NCBI GenBank assembly: GCA_963777905.1
Contig: CAVZSM010000008.1
Location: 270,368 to 334,367, forward strand
Reading direction: 5' to 3'
Origin: Trebonia sp963777905
Lineage (GTDB): Bacteria; Actinomycetota; Actinomycetes; Streptosporangiales; Streptosporangiaceae
Length of the DNA stretch: 64,000 nt
The notes under the pieces were generated by a model. That model had not been told where the DNA came from, ran no database searches, and worked only from the letters and a program-made list of their open reading frames with translations. Each line of letters starts with the position of its first letter. The stretch's first letter is position 1. The translations under genes and the position numbers were made by a program. Positions 25,392 to 34,390 of this stretch are shown here, one piece after another.

Positions 25392-26459
25392 ATGATTCCG
25401 AACGGAAGCACACGACTCCTGCTGCCCACGACTGTGGTGGGTTCGTACAGCGTGCCCGAGTGGCTGGAGCGGCTGAAGACCGAGTTCTACCAGCGCCGGA
25501 TCAGCGCCCAGCACCTGACGGAGATCCACGAGGTGGCCATCAAGGCCGCGGTCAAAGACCAGGAGCGGGCCGGCATCGACATCGTCTCCGACGGCGAGCT
25601 GCGCCGGGACAACGATATCGACTACTTCCTGGCCAGGATCCCCGGCGTGTACATCGCGCAGCGGGCCAAGTCGGACTACTACGACTACTACGAGGCCCAG
25701 GTCACCGCGCCGCTGCCGGAAGACGCCGACAAGTCCACCCTCGGGCTGGCCACCGACTTCGAGTTCACCAGGCAGCTGACCGACCGGCCGGTGAAGTTCT
25801 CCTTCACCGGGCCGTTCTCGCTGTCCCGCAGGATCGCCGACGGCGCCTACCCCGAGCCCGCCGACCTGGTCCGCGCGCTGGCCACCCGGCTCAACGCCGA
25901 GGCGAGGGCGCTGGCCGAGGCCGGCGCCACCTTCCTGCAGATCGACGAGCCGTTCCTGGCCGGCTACCCGGAACAGGCCGCCCTCGCCGTCGAGGCGGTC
26001 AACATCGTGACCGACGGCGTGCCGGTCAGCTGGGCGCTGCACGTCTGCTACGGCAACAGGTACTCCAGGCCGTCCTGGGAAGGGCACTACGACTTCCTGT
26101 TCCCCGCCGTGCTGGCCGCGCGCGTCGACCAGCTGGTCCTCGAGTTCGCCCGCAAGGGCCTTGAAGACCTCAGGCTCATCAAGCAGTACGCCTGGCCGTC
26201 CTCGCTCGGCCTTGGCGTGATCGACGTGAAATCGGCCACAGTGGAGACCCCCGACCTCGTCGCCGCGCGCATCCGGCGGGCCCTGGAATACGTGGAGCCC
26301 GGCCGCCTCATGATCAACCCCGACTGCGGGCTGCGGCATCTCGCACCCGAGGTCGCCCGGCGCAAGCTGCACGCTATGGTGGCTGGCACGGCAATCGTCC
26401 GGTCCGAGCTCGACCGTGCAGAACCTGACTCCCCACGCACAGGAGATAACCATGGATAG
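25392..26459 (+). CDS. MetE-core (methionine synthase-like) enzyme, copy 2
   Basis: 355 residues, the catalytic barrel of MetE without the N-terminal half. TTVVGSYSVPEWL opens it; the zinc ligands appear in LHVCYGNRYSRP (His, Cys) and NPDCGLRHLAPEVARRKL (Cys), with ETPDLVAARI a further family block. It lies between a methyltransferase-like gene and metK, overlapping metK by eight bases. A methyl transfer linked to SAM turnover is the natural reading; the donor and acceptor are not identifiable. Confidence 0.85.
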   Translation: MIPNGSTRLLLPTTVVGSYSVPEWLERLKTEFYQRRISAQHLTEIHEVAIKAAVKDQERAGIDIVSDGELRRDNDIDYFLARIPGVYIAQRAKSDYYDYYEAQVTAPLPEDADKSTLGLATDFEFTRQLTDRPVKFSFTGPFSLSRRIADGAYPEPADLVRALATRLNAEARALAEAGATFLQIDEPFLAGYPEQAALAVEAVNIVTDGVPVSWALHVCYGNRYSRPSWEGHYDFLFPAVLAARVDQLVLEFARKGLEDLRLIKQYAWPSSLGLGVIDVKSATVETPDLVAARIRRALEYVEPGRLMINPDCGLRHLAPEVARRKLHAMVAGTAIVRSELDRAEPDSPRTGDNHG

Positions 26460-27654
26460 CGGATTCCTCTTCACTTCCGAGTCGGTGACGGAGGGCCACC
26501 CGGACAAGATCGCGGACCAGGTCTCAGACGCGGTCGTCGACGCGGCGCTCAGCGGCGACCCCTTCTCCCGCGTCGCGTGCGAGACGATGCTCACGACCGG
26601 CCTTATCGTGGTCGCCGGCGAGATCACCACCGCGTCGACCATTGACTACGCCGCGGTGGCCCGCAAGGTGGTCAACGACATCGGGTACGACAACGGGGAG
26701 TACTACTTCGACGGCAACGCGGTCGGCGTGATCGTCGCGATGGACCGGCAGTCGCCGGACATCGCGCAGGGTGTGGACACCGCGCACGAGGGGCGCATCG
26801 GCGGCTCTGAGGACCCGCTGGACCGGATCGGAGCCGGCGACCAGGGCATGATGTTCGGCTACGCGACGAACGAGACGCCCGAGCTGATGCCGATGCCGAT
26901 CACGCTGGCGCACCAGATATCGAAGCGGCTGTCCGACGTCCGGCACTCCGGGCAGCTGCCCTACCTGCGGCCGGACGGCAAGACCCAGGTGACCGTGCGG
27001 TACGACGACAAGGGCACGCCGGTCGCCATCGAGAAGGTGCTGATCTCCACCCAGCACCAGGACGGCGTGGAGAGCAAGCTGCCCGAGGCGCTGTGGGAGG
27101 AAGTGGTGACGCAGGTCCTCCCCGCCGACCTGTACGACCCGGCCAGGCTGCGCGAGGAGTTCTACGTCAACCCGACCGGCCGGTTCGTGATCGGCGGCCC
27201 GGTCGGCGACACCGGGCTCACCGGGCGGAAGATCATCGTCGACACCTACGGCGGCTTCGCGCGGCACGGCGGCGGCGCGTTCTCCGGCAAGGACCCGTCC
27301 AAGGTGGACCGCTCGGCCGCGTACGCCGCCAGGTACGTCGCGAAGAACATCGTCGCGGCCGGCCTCGCCGACCGCGCCGAGGTGCAGGTGGCCTACGCCA
27401 TCGGCGTCGCCAGGCCGCTGTCGCTGCTGGTCGAGACGTTCGGCACCGAGAAGATCGCCAAGCGCGCGATCGTCGAGCTGGTCACGGAGAACTTCGACCT
27501 GCGCCCCGGCGCGATCCTGCGCGACCTGGACCTGCGCAGGCCCATCTACCAGCAGACCGCGGCCTACGGTCACTTCGGGCGCACCGGTGACACCTTCACC
27601 TGGGAGCGCACGGACAAGGCCGACCAGCTCCGCACCCAGGCGGGTCTGGCCTAG
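26452..27654 (+). CDS. metK: S-adenosylmethionine synthetase
   Basis: 400 residues, full length. It makes SAM from methionine and ATP in the cytoplasm. Diagnostic blocks are ESVTEGHPDKIADQVSDAVV, the GAGDQGMMFGYA loop and GGGAFSGKDPSKVDRSAAY. The start is ATG at 26452 after AGGAGATAACC, overlapping the end of the MetE-core gene. Placement behind a methyltransferase and a methionine synthase-like gene gives a compact methyl-cycle cassette. It may be a second, pathway-specific copy; the genome's other metK, if any, is not in view. Confidence 0.97.
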   Translation: MDSGFLFTSESVTEGHPDKIADQVSDAVVDAALSGDPFSRVACETMLTTGLIVVAGEITTASTIDYAAVARKVVNDIGYDNGEYYFDGNAVGVIVAMDRQSPDIAQGVDTAHEGRIGGSEDPLDRIGAGDQGMMFGYATNETPELMPMPITLAHQISKRLSDVRHSGQLPYLRPDGKTQVTVRYDDKGTPVAIEKVLISTQHQDGVESKLPEALWEEVVTQVLPADLYDPARLREEFYVNPTGRFVIGGPVGDTGLTGRKIIVDTYGGFARHGGGAFSGKDPSKVDRSAAYAARYVAKNIVAAGLADRAEVQVAYAIGVARPLSLLVETFGTEKIAKRAIVELVTENFDLRPGAILRDLDLRRPIYQQTAAYGHFGRTGDTFTWERTDKADQLRTQAGLA

Positions 27655-27697
27655 AACGGGGGGCGGACGACCGACTGACGTCCGCTCGCCTGAAGTC

Positions 27698-27729
27698 GTG
27701 CCCGGCCGCGCTCAAGCGCGGCCGGGCAC
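27698..27729 (+). terminator. Strong hairpin terminator after metK
   Basis: A perfect 15-bp inverted repeat GTGCCCGGCCGCGCT / AGCGCGGCCGGGCAC with only CA between the arms, 43 bases after the metK stop. No long T-run follows (CGCTATTTGCC), as is common for actinomycete terminators. Confidence 0.8.
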
Positions 27730-28210
27730 GCGCTATTTGCCGGCAGTTTTCCCAGGCTGCGACAGCTAACGATTGCAGCGACCCGGTCACAGAATGTGGT
27801 AATTGGCTCGGTGACGTTACCAGAGCGACGGAAGCGATTGTGCTCTGCCGCAATAATCGCGTTCCCGTTTTAGCGTGCCGCGCGGTTGTTACCGGTCACG
27901 GCCCGTGTGATTCTCACCGGTAAGGGGTTACACTGCGCAACTCTTGAGCGGGGGCGAAACGTGATGAAAACGTATTCAGACTCAGGGGTACTTGAGTCCA
28001 TCACCGACGATAATCCTACCAAAACGCTCGATGGCATCTGGAACTATAGACCACACCACCGAATCACAAAGGCAGTGCAAAGAAGCACCGTTTTCACTAT
28101 GAACGCCGTGCTCTTCGTCTAGCCCCCACCGGCAGCGGGCGTTGGTTTACGCAACGTCACGAGACCGTTCGGAAGAATACTTTGCTGTCAGCCACGAGAA
28201 GGCAGAACAC
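27730..28210. promoter_or_regulatory. Long lower-GC leader upstream of Liv-type importer 1
   Basis: No convincing gene lies in these 480 bases; a 78-codon frame at 27886-28122 has no family features. An inverted repeat GACTCA (27979-27984) / TGAGTC (27993-27998) is flanked by outer TGATG and CATCA arms, giving a possible leader hairpin. A copy of a second dispersed motif, CACGAGACCGTTCGGAAGAA, lies at 28157-28176, about 35 bases before the importer gene. Promoter elements were not resolved. Confidence 0.4.
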
Positions 28211-29601
28211 ATGAATAGACACCCCGGTAGGCGCACGCGGATGCTGCTCGCGACGCTCGCGGCGCTCTCGCTCGGCGTCCTGGCCGCCTGCAGCAGCTCG
28301 AGCTCGTCCAGCTCGAGCAGCTCGCCGCCCGCCTCGAGCAGCTCGTCGGCGTCCGCCTCGAGCAGCTCGAGCGCCACCACCACCAGCACCTCGGCCTGCG
28401 GGACCAAGCCCGGCGTCGCGGCCACCGGCACGCCGATCAACATCGGCGCGATCGCCACCAAGCAGAACGGCACCGACTTCAGCGACATCGAGAACATGAC
28501 GGGTGCCTACTTCGCCTGCGTGAACGCCAACGGCGGGATCAACGGTCACCCGATCAAGTACTTCCCAGTGACCGAGCAGACGAACCCGTCGCAGATCGCG
28601 GCCCTGGCCAAGCAGCTGATCACCAGCGACCACGTGGTCGGCATCGCCGGCAACATCTCGCTCATCGAGTGCACGATCGACCAGGGCTACTGGAAGAGCC
28701 TGGGCATCTACACCATCGGCGCAGGGATCGCCCCCGAGTGCTACTCGACGCCGAACAACGCGGCGGTCAACATGGGACCGCGGTACTCCTCCGACGGCGC
28801 GGTGCAGTACGTCATCGCCCAGGGGGCGACCAAGATCGCCTTCGACCAGTCGAACGTGCCCGGCACGACCTACATCGCCGCCGGGCCGAACGCGCATGGC
28901 CGCGGCCAAGCACGTGCCGATCCAGGACTTCACCGAGAACGTGCCGATCACCAGCGCCGACTCGATCGCCATCAAGCTCGTCAACGCGGCGGGCTCGAAC
29001 GGCGCGGTGGTGCTGAACTTCACCCCGCCGGAGGCGCTGCTGATCCTGCAGGCCGCGCAGAAGCTCAACCTGGAGGACCGGGTCAAGTACTGGGCCTGCT
29101 CCACCCCGTGCAACACCGACTTCCTGGCCACGGCACTCGGCCCGAAGTGGAACAACAAGCTGTTCGTGAACGCCGAGCTGACCCCGCTCGACGGGAACAC
29201 CAGCCCGACCGCGAAGCTGTTCGACGCCATCCTCAAGCAGTACGGCTCGGACGTCTCCGGCGGCGTCGGCTCGTTCTCCGAGATGGGCTTCGTGATCGGC
29301 GAGATCGCCACGCACGCCCTAGAGACCATCACAGGCCCGTACACGATCGCGTCGGTCAGCGCCGCGTTCAAGGCCCTCAACAACTACAACACCGGGCTGC
29401 TCTGCCAGGGCTACACCTACGGCAACTACTCCGAGCACATCCCGAACAACATGGACTACACGGTCACACCGGACAACGGTAAGTTCGTGGTGGCGTCCAA
29501 TGGCGGCGGGTGCACCCTCATCTCCGCCGACGACCCGCAGATCGCCGCGCTACCGTGCCGTCGCCGGCACGGCGCCTTCCGTCAACCCACCCACTTCCTA
29601 A
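28211..29601 (+). CDS. Liv-type substrate-binding lipoprotein 1, frame broken twice
   Basis: Reconstructed as about 463 residues. The signal peptide ends in VLAACSSSS (lipobox), followed by a Ser/Ala-rich linker of about 40 residues built from repeated AGCTCG-type codons. The periplasmic-binding fold begins at INIGAIATKQNGTDF. One extra base near 28893 (GCGCATGG) and another near 29548 (GCGCTAC) shift the frame; without the second correction the frame would run through into the permease. The expected end is YRAVAGTAPSVNPPTS with TAA at 29599-29601. The ligand could be a branched-chain amino acid, amide, urea or aromatic acid. Confidence 0.8.
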
Positions 29602-29630
29602 TCCAATCCACAGGGACTGAGACTAGAACC

Positions 29631-30530
29631 ATGCCGAGCTGGTCCGATTTTCAGCCCTTCATCGTGAGCGGCCTGGCCCTGGGCGGGGTGTATGCCCTGT
29701 CCGGGGTCGGGCTGGTCGTTCTGTACCGCGCCACCGGGGTGCTCAACCTCGCGTTCGGCGCGGTAGGCGCGATGGGGGCCTTCATCGCCTGGTCGATCAT
29801 CAACAAGGCCGGCGCGCCCGGCTGGGTCGGCTGGATAGCCTGCATCCTGTTCGGCGGCGTGCTGACGCTCGGCTACGGGCTGATCTTCGGGCCCCTCCTC
29901 GCCGCGCGGGGCCCGCTGGTCCAGTCCATCTGCACGCTCGGCCTCGCGCTGGTGCTGTTCGGCGCGATGGACCTGCTCTGGTCCAGCAGCGGCGGCCAGG
30001 CCCGGTCGATCACGCTGCCCACCGACAACGGCGGGTTCATGATCGGTCAGGTGCAGGTCAACTGGACGTCGGTGATCGGGCTCGGCGCCGGGATCGTCAT
30101 CACCGCCGGCACCCACGCGTTCCTGCGCTACACCAAGCTGGGCACCGCGATGCGCGCGATGGCCAACGACCGGGAGATCACCGCGACGCTCGGCGTCCCG
30201 GTCCGCCGGGTGGAGGCGGCCGCCTGGTTCGGCTGCGGACTGCTGGCAGGCATCGCCGGCATCCTGCTCGCCGACCTCGCCGCGCTCGACGACACCACGC
30301 TGACCTTCACCATCATGATCTCCGCGCTCGCCGCCGCGCTGATCGCGAGGCTCCACTCCATCTGGATCACCTTCGCCGCCGCGATCGTGATCGGCCTGGT
30401 GCACGACCTGATCACGCCGATCACCCAGCTCACCGACTACCGCGACATGACGCCGTTCGTGCTCGCCGCGATCGCGCTGATCGCCGTGTCGCGCCGCCAG
30501 GTGTTCACCCAGTCCAGGGAGGAGGGCTAG
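29631..30530 (+). CDS. Liv-type permease, LivH class
   Basis: 299 residues with about eight membrane helices. GLALGGVYALSGVGLVVLYR and GVLNLAFGAVGAMGAF are the standard opening blocks of LivH-type permeases. TAMRAMANDREITATLGVPV is the cytoplasmic coupling region. It starts at ATG 29631, 29 bases after the corrected stop of the binding protein. Its stop abuts the next start directly (TAGATG). Confidence 0.9.
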   Translation: MPSWSDFQPFIVSGLALGGVYALSGVGLVVLYRATGVLNLAFGAVGAMGAFIAWSIINKAGAPGWVGWIACILFGGVLTLGYGLIFGPLLAARGPLVQSICTLGLALVLFGAMDLLWSSSGGQARSITLPTDNGGFMIGQVQVNWTSVIGLGAGIVITAGTHAFLRYTKLGTAMRAMANDREITATLGVPVRRVEAAAWFGCGLLAGIAGILLADLAALDDTTLTFTIMISALAAALIARLHSIWITFAAAIVIGLVHDLITPITQLTDYRDMTPFVLAAIALIAVSRRQVFTQSREEG

Positions 30531-31638
30531 ATGATCGACACCGCCGGGCCGAAGGCGCCCGCCGCCGCGCGCCTGCTGCCGCGGCCGGACCGCCCGGCGC
30601 TGGTGCGGGGGACGATCATCGTCGTCCTGCTGCTGCTGGCGCTGTTCGCGCTGCCGCCGCTGATGAACGGGTACTACACGGACACGATGACCCAGGTGGC
30701 CATCTACTCCATCGTGACGCTCGGGCTCGGGCTGCTGGTCGGCCGGGTCGGCCTGTACTCCCTCGGCCAGATCGCCGTGCTCATCATCGGAGCGTGGACC
30801 GCGCGCGCGGCTGCTGTTCGGCACCGGCCAGCCGTTCATCCTGGTGATGATCGAGGCCGGCCTGGTCACGATGATCATCGGCAGCCTGATCACGCTGCCG
30901 GCGCTGCGGCTGCGCGGCCTGTACCTGGCGCTGATCACGCTGATGCTGGCCGGCGCCGTCACCGTCATCGAGGCCACGCTGAACTTCCCGAACGGCGGCG
31001 GCGGCTTCTCCGGGTACAACGGCTCGTTCGTGCACATCCCGCAGATCCGCAGGCCGTCGTTCGCCGGCACCGACCCGGCGTACTACCGGTTCTCCGTGAT
31101 CGTCGCGATCGTCATGTTCCTGCTCGTCTACGCGCACCTGCGGGCCAGGCCGGGCCGCGCGTGGGCCTCGATCAGGCAGTCCGAGGCCGCCTCGCTCGCG
31201 GCGGGCATCAGCACCACGTTCTACAAGCTCTGGGCGATGGCGCTGGCGTCGTTCGTCACCGGGGTGGCGGGCGCGCTGCTCGCGGGCGGGGACCGCTACC
31301 TGTACTCGATCGACTTCCCGATCCAGAACTCGATCACCCTGCTGGCCGTGGTGCTGATGGGCGGCGTGTTCAGCCTGGCGGGCGCTGTCATCGCCGCGTT
31401 CTTGCAGGCCTTCCTTCCCGCGATGCTCTATCAGCTGTGGGGGGTGCCCTACGACTGGCTGCTCATCTTGTTCGGCGTCGGCGTCATGCAGGTGCTCGCC
31501 ACCGCACCCGGCGGGATCGCCGATCAGTTCCCCAAGGACATGAAGCGCCTGTACCGGCTGATCAGAAGGCTGGTGAGCCGGCCCGAGCGGGCGTCGTCGT
31601 CCGGGACCGCGCCGGCGAAGGGGGGCGAGGCGGCATGA
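30531..31638 (+). CDS. Liv-type permease, LivM class, frame broken once
   Basis: Reconstructed as about 368 residues. The first frame (MIDTAGPKAPAAARLLPRPD to IGAWTAR) has the start, first helices and GLYSLGQIAVLIIG. An extra base inside GCGCGCGCGG (30801-30810) moves to the frame continuing RLLFGTGQPFILVMIEAG, LPALRLRGLYLALITLMLAG and the coupling stretch SIRQSEAASLAAGISTTFYK. It ends at a TGA overlapping the ATPase start. All family blocks are present once the indel is removed. Confidence 0.82.
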
Positions 31639-32348
31639 TCGAGGTCAAGGACCTGACGGTCAAGTACGGCGGCGTCACCTCGCTCGACGACATGAGCATC
31701 ACGTTCGAGGCGGGCACCTGCGGGCTGATCGGACCCAACGGCGCCGGCAAGACCACGTTCTTCAACGTGCTGTCCGGCTTCGTCCGCCCGGCGTCGGGCT
31801 CGGTACGCGGGTTCGGCGACGACCTGCTGAAGCTGTCGCACTACCGTCGCGCCCGGTGGGGAGTGCGCCGCACCTTCCAGACCGAGCAGGCCATCGAGGG
31901 GCTGACGGTCTACGACAACGTGGCGATGCAGCACTCGCCGCTGCGCGGCGCCGCCCGGCGCGCCGACGTGCTCGCCGCCATCGAGTTCGCCGGCGGCGGC
32001 CTGTCTCCCGGCGCGCGGGTCGGTTCGCTCGGCGCCGGCCAGCGGCGGCTCGTCGAGGTCGCCCGCACGCTGGCGGGCAAGCCGCGGCTGATCCTGCTCG
32101 ACGAGCCCGCTGCCGGGCTGCCCGAGGAGGAAACGGCGCACCTGACCTCGGTGATCAAGTCGATTCCCGAGAACACCGGCGCGCTGGTCATCCTCGTCGA
32201 CCACGACATGTCGCTGGTCTCCGCGGTGTGCGAGACCACGGCCGTGCTCGACTTCGGCAAGCTGATCGCGTCCGGCCCGACCGCGGCGGTGCTGCGCGAC
32301 GAGAACGTGATGCGCGCCTATCTCGGAACAGCGGAGGTCGCGACATGA
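31635..32348 (+). CDS. Liv-type ATPase, LivG class
   Basis: 237 residues from the ATG overlapping the permease stop. Walker A GPNGAGKTT, the FQTEQAIEGLTVYDNV Q-loop region, the signature-like SLGAGQRRLVEVARTL (SLGAGQ replacing LSGGQ), Walker B LILLDEPAAGL and HDMS switch are present. The signature variant is common in LivG-like ATPases. The stop overlaps the start of the second ATPase. Confidence 0.9.
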   Translation: MIEVKDLTVKYGGVTSLDDMSITFEAGTCGLIGPNGAGKTTFFNVLSGFVRPASGSVRGFGDDLLKLSHYRRARWGVRRTFQTEQAIEGLTVYDNVAMQHSPLRGAARRADVLAAIEFAGGGLSPGARVGSLGAGQRRLVEVARTLAGKPRLILLDEPAAGLPEEETAHLTSVIKSIPENTGALVILVDHDMSLVSAVCETTAVLDFGKLIASGPTAAVLRDENVMRAYLGTAEVAT

Positions 32349-33133
32349 GCGAGCTGAAGCTCGGCGGCCTGACCGTCGAGCGCGGCGGGCGCCCGGTCGT
32401 CAAGGACGTGACGATCACCGTCCCCGCGGGCGAGGTGACCGCCGTCCTCGGGCCGAACGGCGCGGGAAAGTCCTCCATGGTGCTCGCTGTCGGCGGGGTG
32501 CTCAAGCCGCGCCCTGGGTCGGTGTCCATGGACGGCATGGAGCTGGCGGGCCGCCGCCCGGAGAAGATCCGCGCCGCCGGCGTGGCGATCGTGCCCGAGG
32601 GACGGCGGCTGCTGCCTGACCTGTCCGTCGAGGACAACATCCGGGTGGCCACCTACGCGCTGTCCAAGCAGGCGGCCGTAGAGGGCCGCGCCCGCGCTCT
32701 CGAGCTGTTCCCCGCCCTGGAGCAGCGGCTCACGGTGCCGGCCAGGTCGCTGTCCGGCGGCGAGCAGCAGATGGTCGTGCTCGCCCAGGCGCTGGTCTCG
32801 CAGCCGAAGTACATCCTGATCGACGAGCTGTCGCTCGGCCTGGCGCCGGTGGTGGTCAACCGGCTCATCCCGGTGATCCGCGCCCTGGTGGCCTCCGGCA
32901 TCGGCGTGCTGCTCATCGAGCAGTTCGCGACCGTGGCGCTCGGCCTGGCGACCAGCGCCTACGTGATGGAAGGCGGCGTGATCCGCTACTCGGGCACGGC
33001 CAGCGAGCTGCGCGACAACCCAGAGCTGCTGCACTCCGCCTACCTGCTGCGCGGCAGTTCCGCGGCGCCGGCGCCCGGTCAGGCAGGGGCGCCTTCGGTG
33101 CCCCCGGCGGCCCCGCCCCCGGCCGTCGGCTGA
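32345..33133 (+). CDS. Liv-type ATPase, LivF class
   Basis: 262 residues. Walker A GPNGAGKSS, VPEGRRLLPDLSVEDN, signature LSGGEQQMVV, Walker B ILIDELSLGLAP and the EQFA switch region identify the LivF partner. A Pro/Ala-rich tail of about 30 residues follows the fold. It closes a five-gene importer operon; the next gene (CoA-transferase) starts about 105 bases later with its own GGAGG, so it may be a separate unit. Confidence 0.9.
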   Translation: MSELKLGGLTVERGGRPVVKDVTITVPAGEVTAVLGPNGAGKSSMVLAVGGVLKPRPGSVSMDGMELAGRRPEKIRAAGVAIVPEGRRLLPDLSVEDNIRVATYALSKQAAVEGRARALELFPALEQRLTVPARSLSGGEQQMVVLAQALVSQPKYILIDELSLGLAPVVVNRLIPVIRALVASGIGVLLIEQFATVALGLATSAYVMEGGVIRYSGTASELRDNPELLHSAYLLRGSSAAPAPGQAGAPSVPPAAPPPAVG

Positions 33134-33238
33134 GCGCCTGCTGAGGGCCCGGCCCCTGCACCGAGCCTTGCCCGTGGCTGGCGGATCGTATACGTTCCAA
33201 GGCATCGCGACGATGCGGCCAGGGGTCGGAGGTGGGCG

Positions 33239-34390
33239 ATGGGAGAGTCAGGACGGGCGCTAGACGGAGTTCGGGTGCTCGACCTGACTCACCAGGTCGC
33301 CGGGCCCTCGGCGACGCTGGCGCTGGCGTTCCTCGGGGCCGAGGTCGTCAAGGTGATCGCGCCGGGCAGCAGGGACAGCTTCGACGCGATCCCGTTCTAC
33401 CTGAACAACGCCAGCAAGAAGTCGATCGAGCTCGACCTGAAAGCACCGGACGGGCTGCGCACCGCGCTGCGGCTGGCCGAGCGCGCGGACATCTTCGTGG
33501 AGAACTTCAGCCCCGGCGTCATCGACCGGCTCGGGCTCGGCTGGGAGGTCCTGTCGGCGCTGAACCCGCGCTTGATCTACGCACAGGTGAAAGGGTTCGC
33601 CGAGGATTCGCCGTACCGGGACTTCCCGTGCTTCGATCCGATCGCGCAGGGTTTCTCCGGCGGGTCGAGCATCACCGGCGAGCCGGACGCGCTGCCGATG
33701 AAGCCCGGCCCCGACGTGGGCGACACCGGCACCGGCATGGTGCTGGCCGGCGCGATCCTCGCCGCGCTGTACCAGCGGGAGAAGGACGGGCTCGGCCAGC
33801 GGGTGCAGATCGCCATGACCGACCAGGTGGCGACCTTCATGCGGATCCACTACGGCTGGCCGATCGAGCGCGGCATGGACACTCCGCGGTTCGGGAACCG
33901 GCCGCCGTTCCTGGTCACGACCGCGCCGTCCGACATCTACCCGTGCCCGCCGTTCGGGCCGAGCGATTATGTGCACATCCACTGCGGGAGCGACCGTCAG
34001 TGGGAGCGGATGGCCAAGGCGATGGGCCGGGAGGACCTGCTCGGCGACCCGAGGTTCGCCACGATGGCGAGCCGCGGCGAGCACAAGGCCGCCGTCGACG
34101 AGGCGGTCCGCGCCTGGACGGCCACGCTGGACAAGATGACGGTGATGCGGGTGCTCGGCGGCGCGGGCGTCCCGGCCGGCGCGCTGCGCACCACGACTGA
34201 GGTGCTCAACGACACTGACCTGCGGGACCGCGGGATCTTCGTCACCGTCGACGACCCGGTGCGCGGAACGGTGACCATACCGGGCTGGCCGGTGCGGATG
34301 TCCAGGTCGCCCGCCCGGGTGGCGACGCCCCCGCGGCCGGGCGAGCACACCGCCGAGGTGCTGCGGGAGTGGCTCGGGAGCGACGGGTGA
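33239..34390 (+). CDS. CaiB/BaiF family III CoA-transferase
   Basis: 383 residues. LDGVRVLDLTHQVAGPSATLALAFLG is the N-terminal signature; VKVIAPG and NASKKSIELDLKAPDG follow. The expected catalytic Asp is in GPDVGDTGTG (about residue 161). GNRPPFLVTTAPSDIYPC is the usual linker block. It moves CoA between carboxylic acids. It is joined by GTGA overlap to a thiolase-like gene, so it probably activates an acid for the following carbon-carbon cleavage step. Confidence 0.9.
   Translation: MGESGRALDGVRVLDLTHQVAGPSATLALAFLGAEVVKVIAPGSRDSFDAIPFYLNNASKKSIELDLKAPDGLRTALRLAERADIFVENFSPGVIDRLGLGWEVLSALNPRLIYAQVKGFAEDSPYRDFPCFDPIAQGFSGGSSITGEPDALPMKPGPDVGDTGTGMVLAGAILAALYQREKDGLGQRVQIAMTDQVATFMRIHYGWPIERGMDTPRFGNRPPFLVTTAPSDIYPCPPFGPSDYVHIHCGSDRQWERMAKAMGREDLLGDPRFATMASRGEHKAAVDEAVRAWTATLDKMTVMRVLGGAGVPAGALRTTTEVLNDTDLRDRGIFVTVDDPVRGTVTIPGWPVRMSRSPARVATPPRPGEHTAEVLREWLGSDG

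Noticed and set aside
26200..26452. A SAM riboswitch ahead of metK
   Set aside because: metK overlaps the preceding gene by eight bases, leaving no room for a leader, and no riboswitch-like structure was recognised.
27886..28122. A 78-codon frame in the leader of Liv importer 1
   Set aside because: No recognisable domain and codon use unlike neighbours; the lower-GC leader hairpin explains the region better.
28896..30530. A fusion of the binding protein with the LivH permease
   Set aside because: The continuous frame results from an extra base near 29548; the alternative frame gives a normal C-terminus with TAA at 29599-29601 and the permease has its own ATG at 29631.
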